The notes under the pieces were generated by a model. That model made no database searches. It was not told the origin of the DNA and worked only from the letters and a program-made list of their open reading frames with translations. This document shows, in pieces, positions 13,606 to 22,299 of a stretch of DNA of 41,913 bases (its first letter is position 1; the number at the start of each line of letters is the position of its first letter). This DNA comes from an uncultured Psychroserpens sp. (GTDB taxonomy: Bacteria > Bacteroidota > Bacteroidia > Flavobacteriales > Flavobacteriaceae). Location of the stretch: assembly GCF_947492715.1 (NCBI RefSeq), contig NZ_CANLNS010000012.1, positions 1-41,913 on the forward strand, in the 5' to 3' direction. Position numbers and translations under genes: made by a program.

Positions 13606-14208
13606 TCAAATGATACTTCTAAATGTGAGATTAATGCGAGCTCCAATATTTTTTTTGGTCTTAGCAATTTGATGTAACCAAAAGTGTTGCATCTCTCCTT
13701 TCATTACCAATAAACTTCCATGGTTTAGGTTGAGCTGGTACTTTTCGGCTTTAAGATGTCTATGTTTAAAATGAAAGGGTCTTACAGCACCAAAACTCAC
13801 AGATGCGATAATTGGATTTTTACCAAGTTCCTTTTCGTTGTCTGCATGCCAGCCATTACTATCATTTCCATCTCGATATAAATTTAGTAAGACACTGGTA
13901 AATTGATGTTTAATTTCTTGTTCTATATCTGTTCTTATTTGAGACAGTTCTGAAGTAAATTGGTGTGGATGCATAATGATATTTGAGTAAGAATACGGTT
14001 TATCATTATTGGCGTATAGTGCTGTTAATCTGGGTTGTTTATGAGTTTTTCCAAAAATTGTGATATCATCTTGCTGCCATGATACTGTTTCTTTTAAAGT
14101 TTCAAAATAATGATTGGCTCTATCCAAATTATAAAAACAATCTATATAAATGAGTTCCGCATTCGGCAACTTTAATCGTGTTTTTTCTTCGGAAAATAAG
14201 TCCATCAT
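13606..14208 (-). CDS. Alpha-ketoglutarate-dependent dioxygenase, AlkB family
   Basis: The protein has 200 residues, typical of ALKBH2/3-like bacterial enzymes. These oxidatively remove methyl groups from N1-methyladenine and N3-methylcytosine in DNA or RNA, using Fe(II) and 2-oxoglutarate. Visible sites are H121 and D123 in GWHADNEKE, H179 in QHFWLHQI as the third iron ligand, and R191/R197 in RINLTFR for 2-oxoglutarate. A conserved PRLTALY motif lies at 59-65. Two adjacent ATGs (14208, 14205) can start it. It is divergent from the VanX-type gene with only 27 bases between starts. No alkA, ada or ogt gene is adjacent. Confidence 0.93.
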   Translation of the reverse strand: MMDLFSEEKTRLKLPNAELIYIDCFYNLDRANHYFETLKETVSWQQDDITIFGKTHKQPRLTALYANNDKPYSYSNIIMHPHQFTSELSQIRTDIEQEIKHQFTSVLLNLYRDGNDSNGWHADNEKELGKNPIIASVSFGAVRPFHFKHRHLKAEKYQLNLNHGSLLVMKGEMQHFWLHQIAKTKKNIGARINLTFRSII

Positions 14209-14219
14209 TTAATTTTTAT

Positions 14220-14228
14220 CTAAATTAG
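14220..14228. promoter_or_regulatory. Near-palindromic CTAAATTAG, possible shared divergent -7 element
   Basis: On both strands this reads TAnnTTAG, one mismatch from TAnnTTTG. It lies 7 bases before the plus-strand dipeptidase ATG and 11 bases before the minus-strand alkB ATG. With only 27 bases between the starts, the promoters must overlap or lie inside the opposing genes. Speculative. Confidence 0.3.
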
Positions 14229-14235
14229 CTATATC

Positions 14236-14919
14236 ATGAAGATTCACAAAATAATAATTCCTTTGGCTCTGGTGGCCATTTTAGGGTTTACTACTCAAGA
14301 AAAAAATGCACTCCCTGAAGGGTTTATACATGTCAAAGATGTTATTCCAGACATTGAAGTTGAACTGCGTTATTATTCTAAAAACAATTTTGTTGGAGAT
14401 ACCATTGTTGGTTACAAAGCCAATACTTTAATTTTAACTAAACAGTCGGCTGAAGCTCTAAAAAAGGTGCAAGACGAACTACAAGATCAAAACTTGTGCT
14501 TACTTGTATATGATGGCTATAGACCGCAACGCGCTGTGAATCATTTTATGCGTTGGGCAAAAGATTTAAACGATACTATAAATAAGCAACAGTTTTATCC
14601 GAATGTAGAAAAGCGGCATTTATTTAAAGAAGAATATATAGCCTCAAGATCTGGACATAGCCGAGGAAGTACTCTAGATCTTACTATTATTGATGCCAAT
14701 ACTAATGAGCCGCTAGATATGGGAAGCCCTTATGACTTCTTCGGAAAAGAATCTTGGGTAGATCATCCTGATTTAACTAAGAAACAGAAAGCCAATAGAC
14801 AGTTACTTCAAAGAGTGATGTTGAAACACAATTTTAGAAATTATCCAAAAGAATGGTGGCATTTTACCTTACGATGGGAGCCATTTCCGAAAACATATTT
14901 CGACTTCGAAGTAGAGTAA
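14236..14919 (+). CDS. D-alanyl-D-alanine dipeptidase (VanX/DdpX family, M15D)
   Basis: The protein has 227 residues with an N-terminal hydrophobic signal (about 5-20). VanX-type enzymes hydrolyse D-Ala-D-Ala dipeptide. The zinc site is visible as H141 and D148 in SGHSRGSTLDL and H209 in EWWHFT, with E206 as catalytic base. R96 in DGYRPQRA matches the family's transition-state arginine. No vanH, vanA or vanRS gene is adjacent, so this is better read as peptidoglycan dipeptide recycling in the periplasm than glycopeptide resistance. It converges on the YfiT-type gene, with two bases between stops. Confidence 0.93.
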   Translation: MKIHKIIIPLALVAILGFTTQEKNALPEGFIHVKDVIPDIEVELRYYSKNNFVGDTIVGYKANTLILTKQSAEALKKVQDELQDQNLCLLVYDGYRPQRAVNHFMRWAKDLNDTINKQQFYPNVEKRHLFKEEYIASRSGHSRGSTLDLTIIDANTNEPLDMGSPYDFFGKESWVDHPDLTKKQKANRQLLQRVMLKHNFRNYPKEWWHFTLRWEPFPKTYFDFEVE

Positions 14920-14921
14920 TA

Positions 14922-15467
14922 TTAAAACGTACCTTTATATGTAATCGCCTGTTTGATATGGGCTAAATGATGATTGCTATGCCAAGCATAAGTTCCAATA
15001 GTTTCATCTAGTCTAAAACGTTGGCCATGTTCGGGATGCACAAACGTTCTTGAGAGTTCTTCTGATGATAAATTGCGTAGTAGTTTACCAAGTTTTGCGT
15101 GCAATCCTTTGAGTAAACTTAAAGTGTCTTCCAAATTGTCATCAGTTCCATCAACAAGGTTTGCCCAACGATCTTCGTAATAAGGTCTTATTGTTGGAGC
15201 GTCTTCGGTAAGTGCTAGTTTAAAACGTATAATGCTGTTCATATGACTATCAGCACAATGATGAACAACTTGTTTGATGTTCCATCCATTAGGTCTGTAA
15301 GGCCAGTTAAGTTGCTCGCTGGTTAAGTCTTTTGTGGTCTCTTCAACCGCCTTTGGAAAATGTTCAATGTCGTTAATCCAATCCTCAATAAGTTCTGAAG
15401 AGATGTGTTCTGGTGCATTGAACTTGCCAATTGGGAATTTTAATTTTTCAATTTCTTTTTCAACCAT
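14922..15467 (-). CDS. YfiT-type DinB-superfamily protein (putative bacillithiol transferase/metal-dependent hydrolase)
   Basis: The protein has 181 residues, typical for YfiT. The four-helix DinB fold carries metal-ligand histidines: H69/H70 in KQVVHHCADS and the HSNHHLAHI cluster (H163, H167, H170). The family N-terminus KFPIGKF and the motif GWNIKQVVHH are present. YfiT of Bacillus binds nickel, and relatives act as bacillithiol S-transferases. Flavobacteria can make bacillithiol, so a thiol-transfer role is plausible but not shown. Its ATG lies 28 bases inside the upstream gene, implying translational coupling. Confidence 0.88.
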   Translation of the reverse strand: MVEKEIEKLKFPIGKFNAPEHISSELIEDWINDIEHFPKAVEETTKDLTSEQLNWPYRPNGWNIKQVVHHCADSHMNSIIRFKLALTEDAPTIRPYYEDRWANLVDGTDDNLEDTLSLLKGLHAKLGKLLRNLSSEELSRTFVHPEHGQRFRLDETIGTYAWHSNHHLAHIKQAITYKGTF

Positions 15468-15955
15468 TTTTCTAAATCTTCGTCCGATTTTAGTTTTATT
15501 AATTTTTCTATTGCTCGTTCTTTTTCAATACCTGTTTCTTTATTTTTTTTGTAAACCTCAATTAGACTTTTAAGACCAGCTAAATTACCATTGAACGCGC
15601 TAGAATCGTCAGGGTTTTCAATAGCATACTTCGTCCAACCTCCTAAAAAAGTCATCAATAAGTCTGGATTTGATTCAATTAGAGGAATCACATATGACGA
15701 CACTTCTATTGAAACCGTTGGTGATCCCGTCATCCATAGCATTAAAAAAGCGCTCGCGTTCTGTCTTTTAGTTTTTTTCTCGTTTATGGGTGTATTCTCT
15801 AACCAATTGATACCATTAATCACATCCTGATTATATTTTTTATAATCTTCAGCAGTGTTTAAAGTGACGTCTTTTGGGATTTCAAAATCTTGAGCTTTAA
15901 CGGTTAAAGAAATTGAACATAAAAGAAAAGTAGTAAGCAGTAGTTGTAGTTTCAT
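15440..15955 (-). CDS. Secreted protein of unknown function
   Basis: The protein has 171 residues, with a signal peptide (LTVKAQ) and a mature part that is mostly helical and charged, ending EKWLKKKLKN. I see no catalytic motif; features such as NAEDYKKYNQDVINGINWLE and FLGGWTKYAIEN suggest a helical repeat-like domain. It overlaps the YfiT-type gene by 28 bases, so the two are likely co-expressed. It lies 62 bases downstream of the TonB receptor, but I see no obvious terminator in that gap, so it could be part of the surface-signalling transcript. Confidence 0.75.
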   Translation of the reverse strand: MKLQLLLTTFLLCSISLTVKAQDFEIPKDVTLNTAEDYKKYNQDVINGINWLENTPINEKKTKRQNASAFLMLWMTGSPTVSIEVSSYVIPLIESNPDLLMTFLGGWTKYAIENPDDSSAFNGNLAGLKSLIEVYKKNKETGIEKERAIEKLIKLKSDEDLEKWLKKKLKN

Positions 15956-16017
15956 TTGAGATAGTTAATGTTTGATTTAAAAATACTAATTATTTAGTTT
16001 AGCATATAACATATGCC

Positions 16018-18333
16018 TCAAAATCGTACTCTAAAACTAATATTTGGAGTAATTCCTAAAGATAAATTTTCAATCGTAATAATATCACCATCTGTGTTTT
16101 CGGCAAAATAGGTGTTTATAATATTTTTTCTATCCAATAAATTCCAAATAGACGCACCAATAGATGCATCCATTTTATTAGTGAGTTTTAGCTGATAAGT
16201 TGCTGAAATATCTGTCCTAAAATAATCGCTTAATCTATCGCTATTTGGAGAGGCGTATTCTATTAAGGTATTTGTGTCATCTTGTTGTTGTAAGGGTAAG
16301 GTTAAGGGTTTTCCCGAATGCCAATTTACACCTAAGGCCAATTTTAAATCGTTAATAACATAAGTCCCTGCAAACGTAGCTGTATGTCTTACATCAATAT
16401 TATTTGGAAAAGGATTTCCGTTATTTAAATCGTCAAACTCGTAATCATTTTTGCTGTAAGAGTAACTTAACCATGTACTAAAAGAATCGAATTGCTTATT
16501 AATCAAAAAGTCGATACCACTTACTTGATATTTTCCGATGGCATTAGAAAACTGAAACTGGTTTTGAAACCCTTGACTTCTTGTGGTAATTCCGTCAATA
16601 TCTTTTATAAATGCTTCTGCGCTAATGAGCAGTTTGTTTTTGTTATAATGAATTCCTACAGCGCCTTGAGCACTTTTGATAATGGGAATATCTTCGTTAT
16701 TAGATAAAATCCAACGACGCTTTTCGATGCCTAAAAAATCATTTTGCAAGTCGATAATTTGAGAAGCAGTCTGGCTTTTTAACTCGGCCAAGAATTCGAG
16801 TCTAAAATCGTTGTTTAGTTTATGACTAACAGATAGACGTGGTTCTGTGAAAAATTCTGAAAATTTTTCAATAAAATTAGTTCTCAAACCAATTCTAGCA
16901 TAAGTACTTTTACTTGTAGAAGTAAATTCGGCTTCGCCGTAAATAGAATGCGTTCTAACCACTTCCTTGACAAAACTTTCCGAGAAAGGATTATCGGTAT
17001 CTTCGGCATTACTAATGATCACCTCGCTAAATTGATAGCCACCATGTAATTTCAAATGCTCATCAATGTGATTAGTGGCATTAATCTTCAAACCTAAATC
17101 ATTAACACGATTATCTTGATTGGTACGCTGGCTATTGGCGATGTCAAAATTGGTAGCTTTTAAATCGTAATTAGTATAGTAAAATTGTGCTGTTGTAGTA
17201 AGTTTGCTGTTCCAATATTTTAAGTATTCAAAGCCAGTGGCAAAATTATTTTGAATGAGTTCATTTTTTAATGGTGTTTCAGAATTGTCGTTCGACCTTT
17301 GATCATATGTGAGGTTATTATTAATGGTCAAAAAGTTAAATCGAAATTGATCTTGATCTGTAATATTGTATAAGAATTTGGTAGCAATATCATAAAAGTA
17401 AAAGCGCTCATTGTTTGAAATCACTTCAGAGCCTCCCTGTTGTGGGTTAGAAAAATCACTATCCTGAAATACACGCTGCAAATATTGGTCGTAGGTTGGT
17501 GTAAAAATGAAATCGGTTACTGATCGCCTTGCAGAAACTTGTATTTCGGCTTGATCATTTAGCGGCACTTTGGCAAAACCGTCGGCGTGAATAAGGTTGA
17601 AACCTGCACCAGCAATAAAATCTTGATCGAGGCTATTAGATTGCTGCATGTCTATAACACTCGAAACACCATCTCCAAATTTAACGCTAGTCCCATTTTT
17701 TGAGACATTAACTTCTTTAGTGAGATATGGATTAAAGGCAGAAACAAGACCGAAGAAATGTCCAGATTGATACATTTTTATGCCGTCCCATAAAATTAAA
17801 TTTTGATCATGTGTGCCGCCTCTTACATTAATATTGGAGACACGTTCATCAACACTAATAATACCAGGAAGGGCCTGTATAGTTTGCAATATATCGGGTT
17901 CTATTAGTCCAGGAAGAATGCCAAAATCTTCAGTTTTGATATTTATTTTACCGTCACTCTTTTTGGAAATACCTTTGGTTAAGAAATTTGTAATAACGAC
18001 TTCCTCCAGCTTTTGGGTAATAAAATTACTGAAAGGATTAGAGCGTTTTGAGATGACGATACTGGTCTTATTAAGAATAATAAAGTCTAGATTAGTTTCA
18101 GATTTTAAAAACTCTAGAGCGTCTTCAAGAGATAATTCGTCATCAGGTAATACTGCAGTTTTGTTAGCAATAGTCTGATCTAAATAGGTAAAATTGATGT
18201 TGAATTTTAGCTCTAAATGTATAATGATTTCGGCAAGTAGAAGTTTGGTTTTTGAATTGTTTTGCGAATAAATGCAGTTTACATTCAAAAAGAATAAGAT
18301 TATAAAAAGATAGAAGACACCTTTTTTACTCAC
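16018..18333 (-). CDS. TonB-dependent outer-membrane receptor with N-terminal STN signalling domain
   Basis: The protein has 771 residues. A signal peptide (NCIYSQ) is followed by a secretin/TonB N-terminal (STN) domain at about 28-95, a plug at about 125-240 (IQALPGIISVDERVSNINVRG is typical) and a 22-strand-type barrel ending in ISFRVRF with a terminal Phe. STN-bearing receptors pass a ligand signal to a FecR-type anti-sigma factor, and both FecR and the sigma factor lie upstream here. The start is a GTG at 18333 that sits inside the last codons of the FecR gene (8-base overlap). No SusD partner or enzymes accompany it, so the ligand is more likely a siderophore or small molecule than a polysaccharide. 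Confidence 0.93.
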   Translation of the reverse strand: MSKKGVFYLFIILFFLNVNCIYSQNNSKTKLLLAEIIIHLELKFNINFTYLDQTIANKTAVLPDDELSLEDALEFLKSETNLDFIILNKTSIVISKRSNPFSNFITQKLEEVVITNFLTKGISKKSDGKINIKTEDFGILPGLIEPDILQTIQALPGIISVDERVSNINVRGGTHDQNLILWDGIKMYQSGHFFGLVSAFNPYLTKEVNVSKNGTSVKFGDGVSSVIDMQQSNSLDQDFIAGAGFNLIHADGFAKVPLNDQAEIQVSARRSVTDFIFTPTYDQYLQRVFQDSDFSNPQQGGSEVISNNERFYFYDIATKFLYNITDQDQFRFNFLTINNNLTYDQRSNDNSETPLKNELIQNNFATGFEYLKYWNSKLTTTAQFYYTNYDLKATNFDIANSQRTNQDNRVNDLGLKINATNHIDEHLKLHGGYQFSEVIISNAEDTDNPFSESFVKEVVRTHSIYGEAEFTSTSKSTYARIGLRTNFIEKFSEFFTEPRLSVSHKLNNDFRLEFLAELKSQTASQIIDLQNDFLGIEKRRWILSNNEDIPIIKSAQGAVGIHYNKNKLLISAEAFIKDIDGITTRSQGFQNQFQFSNAIGKYQVSGIDFLINKQFDSFSTWLSYSYSKNDYEFDDLNNGNPFPNNIDVRHTATFAGTYVINDLKLALGVNWHSGKPLTLPLQQQDDTNTLIEYASPNSDRLSDYFRTDISATYQLKLTNKMDASIGASIWNLLDRKNIINTYFAENTDGDIITIENLSLGITPNISFRVRF

Positions 18334-19222
18334 GTTTTAGCCTAATGATATTGTCCGTTTTACTATACTTTAATTGTAACGGTAAAGTAATGGATTTTAA
18401 GGCAATTTCAATATCATTATGCATAAAACTTCCTGTAAAGTTTTGTGACCCGTCAATATTATTAAATTCTACAGACACATTATATTGTCTTTCAAATTCT
18501 GCAATAACTTCCCTGTAAGGAATACTTTTGAATGTACTTTTACGGTTTAGCCATGACGGACTGGTTAATTCTTCTTTTTCTGTAGCAATATAATTCCCAT
18601 CAATAATTAAAAATGTATCTCCAGGAAGGAGTATTTTTTCTATTTCAGTTGTACTAACACGAACTTTCCCTTCGTAACATGTAACTTCAAAATATTGGTT
18701 ACGTTGCTTCACATTAAACTGAGTTCCTAGTACAGTTACGTTTCCAAATTGAGTTTCTACTGTGAATTTTTTTCCTTTGGCAACGTTAAAAAAGGCTTCT
18801 CCTTCTAAAGATAAACTACGATCCTCATCCCAATTAGAAGCATTAAACACAAGTGTAGACACGGCATTTAAGTCAACTTTAGAAGCATCAGGTAATTCTA
18901 GCGATTTGTATTCAGATGCTAAGGTATTTGCAGTGGTGTCTAATGACGTTGTGAAATAGTAGATTCCAAAACAAACAATTAGAATGGCTGCAATTTTAGA
19001 TAAAGTAGGTAAAAGTTTAAACGATTTATTATGCGTAGTTTTAATCGTATTCCATACAGAATCTAAAGAGGCATCAGTATCCAAAGCGTTTGCTTTAAAC
19101 CCTTGAAGCTCTAGATTTAGTTTCATTAAATCGTCATAATCCTCAAGTTGCTTGAATGCTTCTAGCTCTTGCGGATTAAGATCGTGGTCTAACCATTTTT
19201 GTATGAGGCTTTCTCTATTCAT
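18326..19222 (-). CDS. FecR-family anti-sigma factor
   Basis: The protein has 298 residues. A short cytoplasmic N-terminal helical region (about 1-70) precedes one transmembrane segment (about 77-91, IAAILIVCFGIYYF). The periplasmic FecR domain follows at about 100-195 (YKSLELPDASKVDLNAVSTL, GEAFFNVAKGKKFTVET, VTVLGTQFNV). A DUF4974 C-terminal domain at about 230-298 (SIPYREVIAEFERQYNV) resembles STN and contacts the receptor. It holds or activates the ECF sigma factor encoded 48 bases upstream, depending on the receptor's state. Confidence 0.95.
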   Translation of the reverse strand: MNRESLIQKWLDHDLNPQELEAFKQLEDYDDLMKLNLELQGFKANALDTDASLDSVWNTIKTTHNKSFKLLPTLSKIAAILIVCFGIYYFTTSLDTTANTLASEYKSLELPDASKVDLNAVSTLVFNASNWDEDRSLSLEGEAFFNVAKGKKFTVETQFGNVTVLGTQFNVKQRNQYFEVTCYEGKVRVSTTEIEKILLPGDTFLIIDGNYIATEKEELTSPSWLNRKSTFKSIPYREVIAEFERQYNVSVEFNNIDGSQNFTGSFMHNDIEIALKSITLPLQLKYSKTDNIIRLKRE

Positions 19223-19270
19223 AATATAAATTCACTCATATAACAGTTGAAGTATAAAAACTCCTACCTT

Positions 19271-19786
19271 TTATAATTCGTCAATATCTTGTCTTAATTT
19301 TTTTAAGGCACCATATATACGCTTTTCAACGGCTTTCGTTGAAATACCTAGGATTTCGGCAATTTCCTTAAAGCGTTTTCCTTCAACTCTATTCATTAAA
19401 AAAGCAACACGTTGTGCTTCGGTTAAATTAGCAATTGCAAGCTCTAACTTTTCTTTGTATTGTTTTTCTTGAAGAAGAAATTCAGGGTCAATATTAGTGC
19501 TGTGTTTTGGTTTAATTTGCCGGTGTCTTAAAACTACTTTTTGATGCGCAAACTCGTTAAGCATCATGTTGTTTGCCGTTGTGAACAAAAAGCTCTTAGC
19601 CTTATGCTGAGGTACTTTAGCACAGTTTTCCCACAGTTTTACAAAGGCTTCCTGCATTTTGTCTTGTGGATTAAGCTGACTTCCAAATTTATAATAAAGA
19701 AAGTCATACAAGTCCTTCGAGTACTTTCTGAAAATAGATGAGAACAACTGTTCTTCACAAATATGGTCCTTTAGTGGTTTTGACAT
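19271..19786 (-). CDS. ECF sigma-70 factor (FecI-like, Bacteroidota type)
   Basis: The protein has 171 residues. Sigma region 2 is at about 15-85 (FRKYSKDLYDFLYYKFG, DKMQEAFVKLWEN) and region 4 at about 115-168 with the helix-turn-helix FKEIAEILGISTKAVEKRI. It directs RNA polymerase to its own target promoters when released by the FecR protein. First gene of the sigma / FecR / TonB-receptor unit, which probably autoregulates. The promoter region between it and ffh is only 237 bases and contains an orphan terminator. Confidence 0.95.
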   Translation of the reverse strand: MSKPLKDHICEEQLFSSIFRKYSKDLYDFLYYKFGSQLNPQDKMQEAFVKLWENCAKVPQHKAKSFLFTTANNMMLNEFAHQKVVLRHRQIKPKHSTNIDPEFLLQEKQYKEKLELAIANLTEAQRVAFLMNRVEGKRFKEIAEILGISTKAVEKRIYGALKKLRQDIDEL

Positions 19787-19913
19787 GTTTAATTTTGGTT
19801 GCGCTAAGTTATAAAAATTATTGTGGTAGGAATTTTAACGTTTTAGTTGTTCTATTAAAAATATAAGTAATCGTTAAGTAAACTTAACCGTTAGTTTTAG
19901 TTTTTAGTTGGTT

Positions 19914-19947
19914 AAAAAGGATTGTTGGTCATAGCAATCCTTTTTTT
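19914..19947 (+). terminator. Hairpin terminator between divergent sigma-factor and ffh genes
   Basis: The stem AAAAAGGATTG/CAATCCTTTTT has a 10-base loop and ends in seven T. No plus-strand gene precedes it, and on the minus strand it would only act on antisense transcripts from ffh. It may be an insulator or the end of an unannotated short RNA. Confidence 0.75.
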
Positions 19948-19992
19948 ATGCCTTAATTTCAAACTTCGCTTTATAAATACATCACAAATCGT

Positions 19993-20000
19993 TAAATTTG
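19993..20000 (+). promoter_or_regulatory. Candidate -7 box (TAAATTTG) for ffh
   Basis: This exact TAnnTTTG octamer ends 23 bases before the ffh ATG at 20024. The -33 element is not clear. Confidence 0.5.
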
Positions 20001-20023
20001 CATCTTTAAAATTCTATAAACAT

Positions 20024-21352
20024 ATGTTTAATAATTTAAGTGAAAAGTTAGATAAAGCATTACACGTCTTAAAAGGGCATGGTAGTATTACCGAAGTCAA
20101 TGTAGCCGAAACTTTAAAAGAAGTTCGTAGAGCCTTACTAGATGCCGATGTTAACTTTAAAATAGCTAAAGAGTTTACCAATAAAGTCAAGGAAAAAGCT
20201 TTAGGTCAAAATGTATTAACAAGCCTTCAACCAGGTCAATTAATGGTAAAGCTTGTTAAGGATGAACTAACAGAGCTTATGGGTGGAGATGCGGAAGGAA
20301 TCAATCTTTCTGGAAATCCGAGTGTGATTTTGATGTCTGGTTTGCAAGGTTCTGGTAAAACGACTTTTTCAGGAAAATTAGCAAACTACCTAAAAAATAA
20401 AAAAACAAAACGCCCTCTTTTGGTAGCATGTGATGTGTATCGTCCTGCTGCGATCGATCAATTACATGTTGTAGGAGATCAAATTAATGTTGAGGTTTTT
20501 AGTGATAAAGGAAATAGTGATCCTGTTGCAATTGCTCAGGCTGGTATAGCTCATGCCAAAGCTAACGGATTTAATGTTGTTATTATAGATACAGCAGGTC
20601 GTTTAGCTGTAGACCAAGCCATGATGGATGAGATTTCTAATATCCATAGTGCTATTCAACCACAAGAAACCTTATTTGTTGTAGATTCGATGACAGGTCA
20701 AGATGCTGTAAATACAGCAAAGGCTTTTAATGACATCTTAAATTTTGATGGTGTTATCCTTACGAAATTAGATGGTGATACACGTGGTGGAGCTGCGATT
20801 TCAATTAAATCTGTTGTAAACAAACCAATTAAATTTATTGGTACAGGAGAAAAGATGGAAGCCATTGATGTATTCTATCCATCACGTATGGCAGATCGTA
20901 TCTTAGGAATGGGAGATGTTGTATCTCTTGTTGAAAGAGCACAAGAACAGTACGATGAGGAAGAAGCACGTAAGATTCAAAAGAAAATTGCCAAAAATCA
21001 ATTTGGATTTGATGATTTCTTGAAGCAAATACAGCAAATCAAGAAAATGGGTAATATGAAAGATTTGATAGGTATGATTCCTGGCGCTGGAAAGATGATG
21101 AAGAATGTCGATATAGATGATGATGCTTTTAAGGGTATTGAGGCTATAATTCATTCAATGACACCAGCCGAACGTTCAAACCCATCACTTATTAATGCAA
21201 GTAGGAAGAAACGTATAGGAAAAGGGTCGGGAACTTCAGTTCAAGAGGTCAACCAACTTTTAAAACAGTTTAACCAGATGAGCAAAATGATGAAGATGAT
21301 GCAAGGTGGAAAAGGAAAGGCGATGATGCAAGCTATGAAAGGCATGAGATAA
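20024..21352 (+). CDS. ffh: Signal recognition particle GTPase Ffh (SRP54)
   Basis: The protein has 442 residues from the ATG at 20024, the usual Ffh N-terminus (MFNNLSEKLDKAL). The reading frame extends 34 codons upstream but that part would include the promoter box. The N domain is at about 1-90. The G domain carries the P-loop GLQGSGKTT (106-114), the DTAGR motif and TKLDGD. The methionine-rich M domain follows from about 300, ending in a Met-rich tail. Ffh with 4.5S RNA delivers nascent membrane proteins to FtsY. The stop codon lies inside the loop of its own terminator. Confidence 0.97.
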   Translation: MFNNLSEKLDKALHVLKGHGSITEVNVAETLKEVRRALLDADVNFKIAKEFTNKVKEKALGQNVLTSLQPGQLMVKLVKDELTELMGGDAEGINLSGNPSVILMSGLQGSGKTTFSGKLANYLKNKKTKRPLLVACDVYRPAAIDQLHVVGDQINVEVFSDKGNSDPVAIAQAGIAHAKANGFNVVIIDTAGRLAVDQAMMDEISNIHSAIQPQETLFVVDSMTGQDAVNTAKAFNDILNFDGVILTKLDGDTRGGAAISIKSVVNKPIKFIGTGEKMEAIDVFYPSRMADRILGMGDVVSLVERAQEQYDEEEARKIQKKIAKNQFGFDDFLKQIQQIKKMGNMKDLIGMIPGAGKMMKNVDIDDDAFKGIEAIIHSMTPAERSNPSLINASRKKRIGKGSGTSVQEVNQLLKQFNQMSKMMKMMQGGKGKAMMQAMKGMR

Positions 21353-21369
21353 TAACTCATGCTTTTTTT
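21342..21369 (+). terminator. ffh terminator overlapping the stop codon
   Basis: The stem GCATGAG/CTCATGC with loop ATAATAA contains the ffh stop TAA in its loop and runs into seven T. Ribosomes at the stop could affect its folding. Confidence 0.85.
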
Positions 21370-21398
21370 ATATAATTAAAATACACAACAATCAACAC

Positions 21399-22274
21399 AT
21401 GGTAATTCTAGACGGAAAAAAAGTAAGCAACGACATTAAAAACGAAATCAAGCAACAAGTTGATAAAATGAAAGGCAAAGGAGAGAAAGTTCCCCATTTG
21501 GCTGCAGTAATTGTTGGAAATGATGGTGCAAGTTTAACTTATGTAGGTAGTAAGGTGCGTGCTTGTGAACGCGTTGGTTTTGAGTCTACTATGGTGCGTA
21601 TGTCTAACACAACAAGCGAAATAGAATTATTAGACAAAATTGAAGAATTAAACCAAAATGATGATATCGACGGATTTATAATCCAATTGCCATTGCCACC
21701 ACAAATTAACACGCAAAAGGTCTTGATGGCTGTAGATCCTAGTAAAGATGTTGATGGCTTCCATCCTGAAAACTTTGGTAAAATGGCACTTGATATGAGT
21801 ACGTTCATTCCGGCAACACCATTTGGAATTTTAGAATTGTTAGATCGCTATGGTGTAGAAACTAAAGGAAAGCATACCGTTGTTATTGGAAGGAGCCATA
21901 TTGTTGGACGCCCAATGAGTATCTTGATGGGACGTAAAGGTTTTCCTGGAAATTCAACAGTGACATTAACACATAGCCACACAAAAAATATTACTCAAAT
22001 TACATCACAGGCAGATATTATTATCTCGGCGTTGGGTGTCCCAAATTTTTTAAAGGCCGAAATGGTAAAAGATGATGTGATTATAATTGATGTTGGAATT
22101 ACTAGAGTTCCAGATGATAGTTCTCCTAAAGGATATATTATAACTGGTGACGTGGATTTTACCAATGTAAGCAAGAAAGCGAGTTATATCACACCAGTTC
22201 CAGGAGGTGTTGGTCCAATGACTATAGCTATGCTGCTTAAAAATACACTACTAGCTCGCGAGCAACGTATGTAA
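21399..22274 (+). CDS. folD: Bifunctional methylenetetrahydrofolate dehydrogenase/cyclohydrolase FolD
   Basis: The protein has 291 residues, the normal length. FolD interconverts 5,10-methylene-, methenyl- and 10-formyl-tetrahydrofolate in the cytosol. The catalytic pair is Y48 and K52 in TYVGSKVRAC. The substrate loop QLPLPPQI, the nucleotide-binding motif GRSHIVGRP and the C-terminal signature TPVPGGVGPMT are all present. It begins 46 bases after the ffh stop and 29 after its terminator. Confidence 0.97.
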   Translation: MVILDGKKVSNDIKNEIKQQVDKMKGKGEKVPHLAAVIVGNDGASLTYVGSKVRACERVGFESTMVRMSNTTSEIELLDKIEELNQNDDIDGFIIQLPLPPQINTQKVLMAVDPSKDVDGFHPENFGKMALDMSTFIPATPFGILELLDRYGVETKGKHTVVIGRSHIVGRPMSILMGRKGFPGNSTVTLTHSHTKNITQITSQADIIISALGVPNFLKAEMVKDDVIIIDVGITRVPDDSSPKGYIITGDVDFTNVSKKASYITPVPGGVGPMTIAMLLKNTLLAREQRM

Positions 22275-22299
22275 TCTTCTTATTTACTTATATTGCGCT

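Noticed and set aside
14236-14919. Vancomycin-resistance gene
   Set aside because: No vanH, vanA, vanR or vanS is adjacent; stand-alone VanX-type dipeptidases are common in non-resistant bacteria.
19922-20023. 34-codon extension of ffh
   Set aside because: It spans the predicted promoter and terminator; Ffh normally begins at MFNNLSEKL.
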